Source of the DNA: Caballeronia megalochromosomata
GTDB lineage: Bacteria; Pseudomonadota; Gammaproteobacteria; Burkholderiales; Burkholderiaceae
Length of the DNA: 64,000 nucleotides
Assembly: GCA_001580565.1 (NCBI GenBank)
Contig: LRBF01000229.1
Location: forward strand, 62,001-126,000
Direction of reading: 5' to 3'
The notes under the pieces were generated by a model. It did no database searches, was not told the DNA's origin, and worked only from the letters and a program-made list of their open reading frames with translations. This document shows positions 22,913 through 31,610 of this stretch, piece after piece. Each line of letters opens with the position of its first letter. Positions within the stretch are counted from its first letter, which is position 1. A program made the translations under genes and the position numbers.

Positions 22913-24667
22913 TCAGTCGCGCAGCTTCGCGCGCAGCGCCTCCGTCGCCGGCAGGTCGAGCGTGAGATCGGATGTGATCACGACGCCGTATGCGTCGCGC
23001 GCGTGGGCGATCGTGCAAAAGTCGTCGAGCACGTCGTCGAGCACCTGTTGCGCGGGTCTTTCGAGCGGATCGCCGTAGCCGCCGCCGCATGGCGCGTAGT
23101 ACGCCATCGCCTCGCCCGCTTCGAGTGCGACGCCGGAGAACTTCGCGGGCATCGACTTCACATTGCCGTCGCGCGCGACGATCTCCACCTTGCCCACTTG
23201 CCCCTGATGACCGCCGAACGCGCCCCAGGGCACGTCTTCATGACGTTCCGATTCGTGCGTCACCGTGCCGCCTTCGAGCAGCCGCTGCGTCTTGACGACA
23301 CCGATGCCGCCGCGATATTTCCCCGCGCCCGGCAGCACGTCGTCGCGAAGCTCGTAGCGGTCGCACACCATCGGCAGATGCATGCCGAGATCCTCGATCG
23401 GATTGTTGCGCGTATTGGCCATCAGGTTGTCGATGCAATCGGGACCATCCGACGCGGGCCGCCCGCCGTATGCGCCTTCGTTCACTTCGAGGAACACCCA
23501 GTAATCGCCCACGGGCCGAATGCCCGAGTACGCGGCGAACGACAGCGTGGCCGAATTGCCCGCCGTGGTGCGCTCGGGCAATACCGGCGACAGCGCCTTG
23601 ATGATCAGGTCGATCATGCGGTTGCACTGCGTGAAGCGCGCTTCTGCCGCGGCCGGGAAGATCGGATTAAAGATCGAGCCTTCGGGCGCCGTCACGCTGA
23701 TCGGCCTGAACGAGCCTTCGTTCGGCGGCAGCTTCACGTCCATCAGCGCGGTATCCGTGAGAATCGCGCGAAACGCGCAGTAGCACGCCGGTTTCGTCGA
23801 TCCCTCGAAGGGCACGTTGAAGCCCGTCGGCACCTGATCCGCGGAGCCTGTCAGATCGACTTCCACGCTATCGCCGCGCACCTTCACGCAGACCTTCACA
23901 GGCAGGCGCTTGTCGCGATTGAGTCCGTCGTCGTCGAGAAAGCCTTCGGCGCCGTAATCGCCGTCGGGAATCTCGGCGATGCGATTGCGCATCATCGTCT
24001 CGGTGTAGTCCATCAGCTGATCGGCGGCGCCGAACACGGTTTCGCGGCCGTATTCGTCGAGCAGTTCCTGCATGCGCCGCGCGCCGAGTTGCGCCGACGC
24101 GATCTGCGCGTCGATGTCGTCCTTCGTCTGACGCGCCGTGCGGCTGTTGTAGCCGATGAACTGCCACAACCCGTCATTGCGCCTGCCGCGCTCGTAGAGC
24201 TTCACACCGGCGAACAGCATGCCTTCCGCGAACACGTCGGGAATGTCGATGATGAGTCCCGGCGTCGCCGCGCCGATATCGACGTGATGCGCCGTATTGG
24301 CTGCGAAGCCCACGAGCTCGCCGCGCCAGAACACCGGCACCGCGATGCACAGATCCGGACTGTGACTCGCGCCGTAGTACGGATGATTGTGGATGACCAC
24401 ATCGCCCTCTTCCCACGTGCCACCTTGCAGGCAGCGAGCAATGCCGCGCAGATACGCGGGAATCGAACCGATATGCAGCGGCGAGCCTTCCGATTCGGTG
24501 AGCGTGTTGAAGTTCAGATCGAAGAGCCCCGCTCCGATATCCTGCGACTCGCGAATGATCGACGAGAACGACATGCGGTACAGCACATGCCCCATCTCTT
24601 CGGCGATCGTATGCAGCGCCCCGCTGATCACCTGCAAGGTGACGGGATCGACGCGTCCGTTTTCCAT
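22913..24667 (-). CDS. hyuB: hydantoinase/oxoprolinase subunit B
   Basis: 584 residues with AGGAGA at the start. It begins DPVTLQVISGALHTIAEEMGHVLYRMSFS, contains RESQDIGAGLFD, a GDVVIHNHPYYGASHSPDL segment and the C-terminal GGGYGDPLERP, all diagnostic of HyuB. Together with HyuA it forms an ATP-dependent amidohydrolase acting on hydantoins, N-methylhydantoin or 5-oxoproline, or an acetone-carboxylase-like complex. Length and motifs appear complete. It is 13 bp downstream of hyuA and surely co-transcribed. Confidence 0.92.
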   Translation of the reverse strand: MENGRVDPVTLQVISGALHTIAEEMGHVLYRMSFSSIIRESQDIGAGLFDLNFNTLTESEGSPLHIGSIPAYLRGIARCLQGGTWEEGDVVIHNHPYYGASHSPDLCIAVPVFWRGELVGFAANTAHHVDIGAATPGLIIDIPDVFAEGMLFAGVKLYERGRRNDGLWQFIGYNSRTARQTKDDIDAQIASAQLGARRMQELLDEYGRETVFGAADQLMDYTETMMRNRIAEIPDGDYGAEGFLDDDGLNRDKRLPVKVCVKVRGDSVEVDLTGSADQVPTGFNVPFEGSTKPACYCAFRAILTDTALMDVKLPPNEGSFRPISVTAPEGSIFNPIFPAAAEARFTQCNRMIDLIIKALSPVLPERTTAGNSATLSFAAYSGIRPVGDYWVFLEVNEGAYGGRPASDGPDCIDNLMANTRNNPIEDLGMHLPMVCDRYELRDDVLPGAGKYRGGIGVVKTQRLLEGGTVTHESERHEDVPWGAFGGHQGQVGKVEIVARDGNVKSMPAKFSGVALEAGEAMAYYAPCGGGYGDPLERPAQQVLDDVLDDFCTIAHARDAYGVVITSDLTLDLPATEALRAKLRD

Positions 24668-24680
24668 GGTCTCTCTCCTG

Positions 24681-26780
24681 TTACGCCGCCAGACGGTTGA
24701 TATGGATGTTGCCGTTCGCGACGACCCGTGCGCGATAACCCGGCGGCACGAGCGTCGTCGAATCGCGCTGCACGACGATCGCGGGACCGTCGAGCGTATT
24801 GCCGGCGAGAAGAAGGCTGCGGTCGTAACGCGGCGTGTCGTAGGTTTCGCCGTCGTCGAAGGTCGTGCGGCGCACGAACATGAGCGCGCGATCGTCGGGC
24901 CTGACCGATCCCGTCGACAAGGGCGGCCATTGCAGCGCGGGCGTCTTCGCCACGCCGATCACGCGCACCGTGACGATTTCCACGTCGACATCGTCGAACG
25001 CCCAGCCGTAGTCGCGCTTATGCTGCGCGTGAAAATTCGCCTCGATCCGCCCGACGTTCGCGACACTCACCGCGCCGTCGGGAATGTCCGCGCGCAGTTC
25101 GAACCCCTGTCCGTGGTACCGGCATTCGGCGACGCGCACATACTGCTGACGGTAAGCGGGCACGCCATCCGCTTCGAGACGCGCGCGGCATTGCGCCGTC
25201 AGTTCGTCGATGACGCCGTTGATCTTCCCGATGTCCGCTTCGGTGACATGATCGAGCACGGTCAGCACCGAGCGCGTGAACTCGTACTGCATGTCCGTGA
25301 CGAGCAGGCCGATCGCGGCCGTGATGCCCGGCGCAGGCGGCACGATCACTTCACGCGCGCTGACCGCTTCCGCGAGCGCGACGCCGTTCAGCGGCCCCGC
25401 GCCGCCGAACGGCAGTAACGCGAAGCGGCGCGGATCGAAGCCCTTCGCCACGGAGTTCGCGCGTATCGCGAGCGACATGTTGGAATTGAGAATGCGGATG
25501 ATGCCGAGCGCCGCCTCTTTCACGCTCATCCCGAGCGGCCGCGCGATCTTCTCCTCGATTGCGCGATGCGCGAGTTCCGGATCGATCTTCACGCCGCCGC
25601 CGAGAAACTGGTCGGGGTCGAGTCGTCCGAGCACCACTTGCGCATCGGTGACGGTCGGCTCCATGCCGCCGCGTCCATAACATGCGGGGCCCGGATCGGC
25701 GCCCGCCGAGCGCGGTCCCACGCGAAACGCGCCGCCCTCGTCGATATACGCGATCGAGCCGCCGCCCGCGCCCATCGTCGCCATGTCGATCATCGGCGCG
25801 AGCACCGGATAGGCGCCGACGTAGGTATCGCGCGGATTCATGATCTTGACCTGGCCATCGGGAATCGTGCTGAAATCCGCCGACGTGCCGCCGATATCGA
25901 CCGTGATCACGTCACGCGCATCCGACATCGCGCCGGCCCAGCGGCCGCCCATCACGCCGCCCGCGAGGCCCGACATGAGGATCGACACGGGCCGCTGCGC
26001 GCACATCTCGACCGTCGACACGCCGCCGTTCGACTGCATGATGCGCAGATGCGCGTGAATGCCCGCATCGCGCAGCTTGGCTTCGAGGTTGTTCAGATAG
26101 AGCGCGGTCTTCGGACCGACGAACGCGTTCATCGCCGTCGTCGAAAAGCGCTCGTACTCGCGAATCACGTTGACCACTTCCGACGAGCACGACACGAAGG
26201 CATCGGGCAGCACCGACTGGATCAGCGCCTTCGCGCGGCGCTCGTGCGTGTCGTTGAGAAACGAGTACAGGAAGCACACGATCACCGAGCCGATACCGCG
26301 CGCCTTGAAGACATGCGCCGCTTCGAGCACTTCCTGTTCGTTCAGTTCGGCGGCGACGTCGCCGTGCGGCGGCATGACGCGCTCGGTGATCGCGATACGG
26401 TTGCGGCGCTTCACGAGCGGATGCGACTGCCAGGGCACGTCGAATTGCAGCGAGAAGTTGTGCGGCCGCTTGTGACGGCCGATATGCAGAATGTCGCGAA
26501 AGCCGCGCGTCGTCAGCATGCCGACTTCTGCGCCGTTGTGCTCGATCGTGATGTTGGTGGCGACCGTGGTGCCATGCACGATCATCGAGACATCGGCGGG
26601 GCGCACGCCCGCAAGCTCGCAGATTTCCAGCACGCCGCGCAGCACGCCCACCGACTGGTCATGCGGCGTGCTCGCGACCTTGTGGACGAACACGCTTGCA
26701 CGATCGTTCTTGTCCGTCTTTTCGAGAACCAGATCGGTGAAAGTGCCGCCGACATCGACTCCTATTCCTGCCATGGCCAT
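24681..26780 (-). CDS. hyuA: hydantoinase/oxoprolinase subunit A
   Basis: 699 residues from ATG 26780 (AGGGAA upstream). The N-terminus GIGVDVGGTFTDLVL is the phosphate-1 motif of the actin-like ATPase fold; MIVHGTTVATNITIEHNGA, TVDIGGTSADFS and SAGADPGPACYGRGG follow in order as in N-methylhydantoinase A. HyuA binds and hydrolyses ATP to phosphorylate the cyclic amide opened by HyuB. The pair, the MFS transporter and the porin form one leftward operon. The specific substrate is unproven; the nearby carbamoylsarcosine amidohydrolase favours N-methylhydantoin. Confidence 0.92.
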   Translation of the reverse strand: MAMAGIGVDVGGTFTDLVLEKTDKNDRASVFVHKVASTPHDQSVGVLRGVLEICELAGVRPADVSMIVHGTTVATNITIEHNGAEVGMLTTRGFRDILHIGRHKRPHNFSLQFDVPWQSHPLVKRRNRIAITERVMPPHGDVAAELNEQEVLEAAHVFKARGIGSVIVCFLYSFLNDTHERRAKALIQSVLPDAFVSCSSEVVNVIREYERFSTTAMNAFVGPKTALYLNNLEAKLRDAGIHAHLRIMQSNGGVSTVEMCAQRPVSILMSGLAGGVMGGRWAGAMSDARDVITVDIGGTSADFSTIPDGQVKIMNPRDTYVGAYPVLAPMIDMATMGAGGGSIAYIDEGGAFRVGPRSAGADPGPACYGRGGMEPTVTDAQVVLGRLDPDQFLGGGVKIDPELAHRAIEEKIARPLGMSVKEAALGIIRILNSNMSLAIRANSVAKGFDPRRFALLPFGGAGPLNGVALAEAVSAREVIVPPAPGITAAIGLLVTDMQYEFTRSVLTVLDHVTEADIGKINGVIDELTAQCRARLEADGVPAYRQQYVRVAECRYHGQGFELRADIPDGAVSVANVGRIEANFHAQHKRDYGWAFDDVDVEIVTVRVIGVAKTPALQWPPLSTGSVRPDDRALMFVRRTTFDDGETYDTPRYDRSLLLAGNTLDGPAIVVQRDSTTLVPPGYRARVVANGNIHINRLAA

Positions 26781-26979
26781 TTCCCTGTTCGAACCTTGAT
26801 GAAGCGCCCCCGCTTCGATCGGGTTCGATCGAAGCCGAAGCGCACGTCCGTGCTGCCGCGCAGCGCGAAAGTGGAGGCAGCGAGGGGAATTTGGCCCGCC
26901 CAATATTCACATGTCTATTGATATTTCGGGCTCGATTAATAGCAAAGGTGGCAAGAATGCACGAGCGCTTCGCCTGCGC

Positions 26980-27759
26980 TCAAGCGTGACGGCCGGCCAT
27001 CACGCCGCCATCGACGGGAAGCACCGTCCCCGTGATCCACGCGGCTTGCGGCGACGCCAGAAACAGGATCGCTTCGGCCACATCGGCGGGCTGGCCGTTG
27101 CGTCCGAGCGGATGAAACGCATTGAACGCGGGCAAGGTCTCCTTCACCTGATCGTCGGACATGAACGTGTTGTAGACCGGCGTCTCGACGACAGCCGGCG
27201 CGACGGTGTTGATGCGAATGTTCGATGCCGCCAGCTCGATCGCGAGATTGCGCGTCAGTGCGTGCACGCCCGCATTCGCCGCCGAATACGCGGCCGAGGG
27301 CGTCGCGCCGATCGCCTGCAGCGCCCAGAGCGAACCGGTCTGCACGATCGCGCCCGCGCCGCGTTGCTGCATCGCTTTCGCGGCTGCCTGCGCCATGAAG
27401 AACTTGCCCTTGAGGATGGTGTCGAGGAACCAGTCGTATTCCGCTTCATTCACATCGAGGAACGCTTTCGGCCGAAAGACGCCGGCGTTGTTGATGAGAA
27501 TATCGACGCCGCTGAAGGCTTGCGTCGCCAGATCGACGAGCGCCGCGGCAGTGGCGGGCTTCGCGATGTCGCCCGCGTGATGGCGCACGTGCGCGCCGGT
27601 CGGATCGATTTCGGCCGCGGCCCGACGCAGCTTCGCTTCATCACGCCCGCCGATCACGACGCTTGCGCCCGCCTTGACGAGACGCGCCGCGACCTCTTTA
27701 CCGATGCCCGATCCGCCTCCGGTGACGATCGCGACCTTGGAAGAAAAACTATGGCTCAT
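26980..27759 (-). CDS. short-chain dehydrogenase/reductase
   Basis: 259 residues from ATG 27759 (AGGGAAA upstream). TGGGSGIGKE (13-22), NNAG near 92, S in TGSLW and the YSAAN active-site Tyr followed by Asn rather than the usual Lys two residues further can be seen: the YxxxK motif reads YSAAN, so the general-base Lys appears missing or displaced. This may alter or abolish classical catalysis. It is first in the leftward group, 200 bp upstream of hyuA and divergent from the LysR regulator. Confidence 0.82.
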   Translation of the reverse strand: MSHSFSSKVAIVTGGGSGIGKEVAARLVKAGASVVIGGRDEAKLRRAAAEIDPTGAHVRHHAGDIAKPATAAALVDLATQAFSGVDILINNAGVFRPKAFLDVNEAEYDWFLDTILKGKFFMAQAAAKAMQQRGAGAIVQTGSLWALQAIGATPSAAYSAANAGVHALTRNLAIELAASNIRINTVAPAVVETPVYNTFMSDDQVKETLPAFNAFHPLGRNGQPADVAEAILFLASPQAAWITGTVLPVDGGVMAGRHA

Positions 27760-27887
27760 GGTTGTTTCCCTGATCCTGATCATGGACAGGCGACACGATG
27801 TACGCCTGAATCATGTAATTTTGCTCAGACCGTCTTTCATCTACAAATCAGATAATCTGTGTGTCTCTGATAGAAAAACTTTCCGAC

Positions 27888-28808
27888 ATGAAAACCCCTG
27901 TCTATCTCAACGCGATGCGCGCGTTCGAAGCAAGCGCGCGGCACCAGAGCTTTTCCGGCGCGGCGGATGAACTGAGCGTGACGCCGGCGGCGGTCGGTCA
28001 ACTGGTGCGCGGTCTCGAAGACTGGCTCGGCACGTCGCTCTTCGTTCGCGGAACGGGTGGCCGCGCGCGGCTCGTGCCGACCGAAGTCGCCGAGCGTGCG
28101 CTGCCGGATATACGCGCGGGCTTCGATCGCCTGTCGCTCGGCCTCGAACGCCTGAAGGAAGGATCGGCGAACGGCGTGCTCACGGTGACGGTCAGTCCCG
28201 CGTTCGCCGCCAAATGGCTGCTGCCGCGTATCGAACGTTTTCAGACGGCATGCCCGGACACCGATGTGCGCCTCGACACGAGCCTGAAACTGCTCGACTT
28301 TCTTACGCAGGGCATCGATATCGGTGTGCGCTATGGCGCGGGAACCTGGCCGGGACTTACCGCTGAAAAACTGCTGGACGAGGAGATCTATCCCGTCTGT
28401 TCGCCCAGGCTATCGAAGCGGACGAAATGGCGCGAGCCGCGCGAACTCGCTCGGGAGACGCTCATTCACGATCTTTCCGTCGACAGTCAGGCGGGCTTCG
28501 CGTCCTGGAGCGCGTGGTTCGCGAATGCCGGCGTGCAGAAGGCCGCGGCCAGTCGCGGCATGAAGATCAACAACTCCGCGGCCGTGCTGCAGGCCGCGAT
28601 CGACGGACAAGGCATCGCGCTCGCGCGCAGCGTGATGGCGCATGACGATATCGCCGCGGGCCGGCTGGTGCGGCTCCTTCCGTCGATCTCGTTCAACTCG
28701 TCGCTTGCTTATTACGTGGTCTATCGCCCGGAGCGCGCGAACCTGCCACGGCTCGCCGCCTTCCGCGACTGGCTCATGCGCGAAGCACGCAAGGCACGCG
28801 CGCGCTGA
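27888..28808 (+). CDS. LysR-family regulator (GcvA-like)
   Basis: 306 residues. The winged helix spans LNAMRAFEASARHQSFSGAADELSVTPAAVGQLVRGLED with FVRGTGG after it, as in GcvA-type LysR proteins; the substrate-binding domain begins near residue 95. The ATG at 27888 gives the family start; a longer frame begins at 27861. It is divergent from the SDR/hydantoinase operon, the classic arrangement for a LysR activator of that operon, with the 128-bp intergenic region holding the control sites. Confidence 0.85.
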   Translation: MKTPVYLNAMRAFEASARHQSFSGAADELSVTPAAVGQLVRGLEDWLGTSLFVRGTGGRARLVPTEVAERALPDIRAGFDRLSLGLERLKEGSANGVLTVTVSPAFAAKWLLPRIERFQTACPDTDVRLDTSLKLLDFLTQGIDIGVRYGAGTWPGLTAEKLLDEEIYPVCSPRLSKRTKWREPRELARETLIHDLSVDSQAGFASWSAWFANAGVQKAAASRGMKINNSAAVLQAAIDGQGIALARSVMAHDDIAAGRLVRLLPSISFNSSLAYYVVYRPERANLPRLAAFRDWLMREARKARAR

Positions 28809-28818
28809 AGGGCGACGC

Positions 28819-29997
28819 TCAGAATCGATGCCGCAAACCGACCGTCGCTTCGACCTGGTTGCTCGTGGACGAAGGCGCCGTGAGACCGTTGATCCATGCG
28901 ACGCCCAACGGCGAGTTGCTGCCCGCGCTCACGCCTTGCCACACGCCTTGAACATAGACATCGGTGCGTCGCGAGAAGCTGTAGCCGGCCATCGCGCTGA
29001 CCTGGTTCCAGTGCGGATTTCCGGCGCCCGTGAGGCCGCCCGCGCGCGAATACGTGTACGCGGCGGAAAGTTCGACCGCCGGCGTCAGCGCATAACGCAG
29101 ATTGCCCTCGAAGTTCTGGACGTGCGTGCTCAGCCCGGTCTGGAACAATTGCGTGAGATTGGTCTGCGTGTAGACGAGGCCCGCCACCGCCGGGCCGAAT
29201 GCATAGTTCACGCCCGCGCCCCACGTCTGCTGACGGCTCGACAGCGCGCCCAGCGGCACGGCCGTCGTCGTGAGCACGCCTTGCAGCGAGGAGCCCGTCG
29301 TATCGGTGACGGCGCCGTTCGCGTTGAGTTGTCCGGGCGTCGCGGCGTCACTGTTGAGCTGCAGGAATCCGGCGCCGAAGTTGAGCGGCCCCCACAGATA
29401 CGAAATGCCGAGGCTATAAGCGCGATTATTCGAAAAGCCGCCGGCCTGATTGGAAAAACCATACATCGCGCCGAGCTTGAATCCCGCGAAATCCGGGCTC
29501 TGGTATTTCACGGCGTTATTGATCTGGAATGAATCGTTGAGGTTATCGATATCGAATGGATGGGCGAAATGCGTGCCGCCATATTCCGTGCCCGTCAATG
29601 AAAGCGGCGCGACGAAGTCCACCATGTCGTCGGTCTGACGGCCGAAGGTGAGCACGCCATAATCGCGGCTCGACAGGCCGACGTAGGCCTGTCGATTGAA
29701 AATGCGGTTGCTCGATGTGTACTGGCCATCGTTCAGGTTGAAGCCGCTTTCCAGATTGAAGATGGCTTTCAGTCCGCCGCCCAGATCTTCTGCGCCGCGC
29801 AAGCCCCATCGGCTGTACTGCACCGGACCGCTTTTCAGCTCCCAATTACTGTGTCCGCTGCCGGTCGGGCCGATCTGATTGTTCGAATAGGTGATGCCCG
29901 CGTCGATGAGCCCGTAGAGCGTGACGCTGCTTTGCGCATGGGCCGCGCCGGCGAGCGTGATCATCGTCGTCGCGCCGGTCATAAGCAACTTGTTCAT
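28819..29997 (-). CDS. Gram-negative porin
   Basis: 392 residues from Met 29997. The signal peptide ends AGAAHAQ, the mature protein starts SSVTLYGLIDAGITYSNN, with the ELKSGPVQYSRWGLRGAEDLGGGLKAIF blocks typical of Burkholderia OpcP/OmpC-like porins, and ends with GLRHRF. It is convergent with the LysR gene (10 bp apart) and an isolated transcription unit. It is probably a general or anion-selective diffusion pore; the substrate is unknown. Confidence 0.9.
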   Translation of the reverse strand: MNKLLMTGATTMITLAGAAHAQSSVTLYGLIDAGITYSNNQIGPTGSGHSNWELKSGPVQYSRWGLRGAEDLGGGLKAIFNLESGFNLNDGQYTSSNRIFNRQAYVGLSSRDYGVLTFGRQTDDMVDFVAPLSLTGTEYGGTHFAHPFDIDNLNDSFQINNAVKYQSPDFAGFKLGAMYGFSNQAGGFSNNRAYSLGISYLWGPLNFGAGFLQLNSDAATPGQLNANGAVTDTTGSSLQGVLTTTAVPLGALSSRQQTWGAGVNYAFGPAVAGLVYTQTNLTQLFQTGLSTHVQNFEGNLRYALTPAVELSAAYTYSRAGGLTGAGNPHWNQVSAMAGYSFSRRTDVYVQGVWQGVSAGSNSPLGVAWINGLTAPSSTSNQVEATVGLRHRF

Positions 29998-30113
29998 TTG
30001 CCAGGGCTCCATCGATGTCGGGAAAGACGCGGTCTGCTTTACCCACTTTATGCGACTGAATCGGTAACCGGCAACCTCAAAATTTCGCGCGGGATCGCAA
30101 AGCACGCAAACGC

Positions 30114-30560
30114 TCAGAAGTCGTGTCGCACGGAGAATTTCATGGCTTTTTCATGCTCGTGATTCACGCCGAGTTGCGGGTTGGCATAAAAATGCCAATC
30201 GTCATCGTCGCTCGTGATGTCGTCGCGCGGACGCACCGGAACCGGGATCGAATTCGGTGACGGCGGCAGCGGATAGGCCCGCGCGAGCTGGCTCAGATCG
30301 GGATGCACACTCTTGTCGTATTTGGACAGCGTGATGGCATCGAGCGCGTCCGCGGTGCCTTTGAACAGATATCGCGGACGGTGGGGCGTGGCCGCATGAG
30401 TGCCCGCGGTCGAGATGATGGCCGGATAGGGAAAGAACAGCACACTCGCCGCGACTCGCTGAATGGGATTCATGCGAGTTTGTTCACTGGCTGATGCGAA
30501 GCTGCCGACAAGAAAAGCCACGATGCCGGCGACCCAAAATCTTTGGATATGGCGTGTCAT
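30114..30560 (-). CDS. hypothetical exported protein
   Basis: 148 residues with an N-terminal hydrophobic stretch (VAGIVAFLVGSFASASEQ) that looks like a signal peptide. The mature part is Pro/Asp-rich and contains DDDDWHFYANPQLGVNHEHEKAMKF, with many His and Asp that could bind metal. It ends in Phe, as outer-membrane proteins do, though it is too short for a porin. No family was recognised. It lies upstream of the porin gene on the same strand, 116 bp away. Confidence 0.6.
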   Translation of the reverse strand: MTRHIQRFWVAGIVAFLVGSFASASEQTRMNPIQRVAASVLFFPYPAIISTAGTHAATPHRPRYLFKGTADALDAITLSKYDKSVHPDLSQLARAYPLPPSPNSIPVPVRPRDDITSDDDDWHFYANPQLGVNHEHEKAMKFSVRHDF

Positions 30561-30727
30561 CGAATGCCTGAAAAACGCTACGGTGAGATGAAACTCAGCG
30601 TTCTTAAATCATTTTAATTCATTTGACGGCATAAAGGCTGGCAGTGGTTGCCGTAGAGCAACAGCGATTCGCAAATCGTATTCGCGGATTGTGCAGCGAA
30701 GCGAAACATCCCGCGCAGCAACAATTT

Positions 30728-31348
30728 TCAATTGACGCCGCTCAGCACCACACGCCGGAAGAACTGCGCGAGCACATCCTCGGCGAATTGCGCCGGCACC
30801 GATTGCGGGTCGGACGAATAGAAGAACTGCACGCCGTCGCACAGCGCGATGAGCCCGAGCGCCATCTGTTCCGGCGGCATCGTGAGCGGCGTGCCGACGC
30901 GCTCGGAAAATGCCCTGATGTAATCGGTCGTGGTTTGCCGCAGTTCGCGCATCAGCGCATTGAAGCTCTCGCGGAATTTCGCGTCGCGGCTCGCGTGCAG
31001 CTTCGCTTCGACCCACAGCAAAAAGCACGCGTTGTTCTGGTAGCACTCGCTGTAGTACTGCAGAACGCGCGCTTCCATGTCGGCGCGCGAGGCCTCGCCA
31101 TCTTCGAAGAGCGTGGAAAGGCGCTGCATGATCGTGTCGTGATCGCGCTTGAGCACTTCGAGCAATAGCTCGGCCTTGCTCGAAAAATTCGAATAGAACG
31201 CGCCGCGCGTATAGCCCGCGTCGGCCGCCACATCCTCGACGCTCGATGCGCCGAATCCCTTCTGCGTGAAAACCGCCTGCGCAGCGTCGAGCAGACGCTG
31301 ACGCGTCTGGTCACGGCTCTGCTCGCGGGTGAGACGGACAGGTTTCAT
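30728..31348 (-). CDS. TetR-family repressor of the RND operon
   Basis: 206 residues. The HTH region reads RQRLLDAAQAVFTQKGFGASSVEDVAADAGYTRGAFYSNFSSKAELL, the AcrR/TetR signature. The C-terminal domain is helical with a ligand pocket. It is divergent from the RND efflux operon (262 bp apart), and a palindrome typical of TetR operators lies in between (31396-31411). It is expected to repress both itself and the pump until a toxic ligand binds. Confidence 0.88.
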   Translation of the reverse strand: MKPVRLTREQSRDQTRQRLLDAAQAVFTQKGFGASSVEDVAADAGYTRGAFYSNFSSKAELLLEVLKRDHDTIMQRLSTLFEDGEASRADMEARVLQYYSECYQNNACFLLWVEAKLHASRDAKFRESFNALMRELRQTTTDYIRAFSERVGTPLTMPPEQMALGLIALCDGVQFFYSSDPQSVPAQFAEDVLAQFFRRVVLSGVN

Positions 31349-31395
31349 GCGCGCAGTGTAGCATCGCGCAGCTTACAAATCCGTCTTTGCATTCG

Positions 31396-31411
31396 AATAC
31401 AAGTGTGTATT
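31396..31411. promoter_or_regulatory. TetR operator between repressor and RND operon
   Basis: AATACA-AGTG-TGTATT, a perfect 6+4+6 palindrome, flanked by GAAT and ATTC-like half sites. It lies in the AT-rich divergent promoter region, a natural site for autoregulation and pump repression. Confidence 0.55.
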
Positions 31412-31610
31412 AGAATTCAGATCGTATTCATGTTCGGGTCGTCGAAACCCTTGCCGGACGGGGCTTTCAGGTCAATGCCATGATCTGCCCCGCTTATGCT
31501 CGTTTCTCGAAATTGCCCGCCGGATCGCCCTTTCCCGTGCTTCGCCCATGCGCCGCGCGCCGCTGATTCGAGGCGCGCGGCACCATGCCATTGCGTACGC
31601 CGAGGTTCCT

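Noticed and set aside
21845-24700. 951-residue open frame on the plus strand
   Set aside because: It is antisense to the MFS and hyuB genes, very rich in Arg/His/Asp, and the minus-strand genes have clear families, ribosome sites and motifs.
25566-26921. 451-residue open frame on the plus strand
   Set aside because: Antisense to hyuA, which has the complete family motif set; the product is low-complexity Arg/His-rich.
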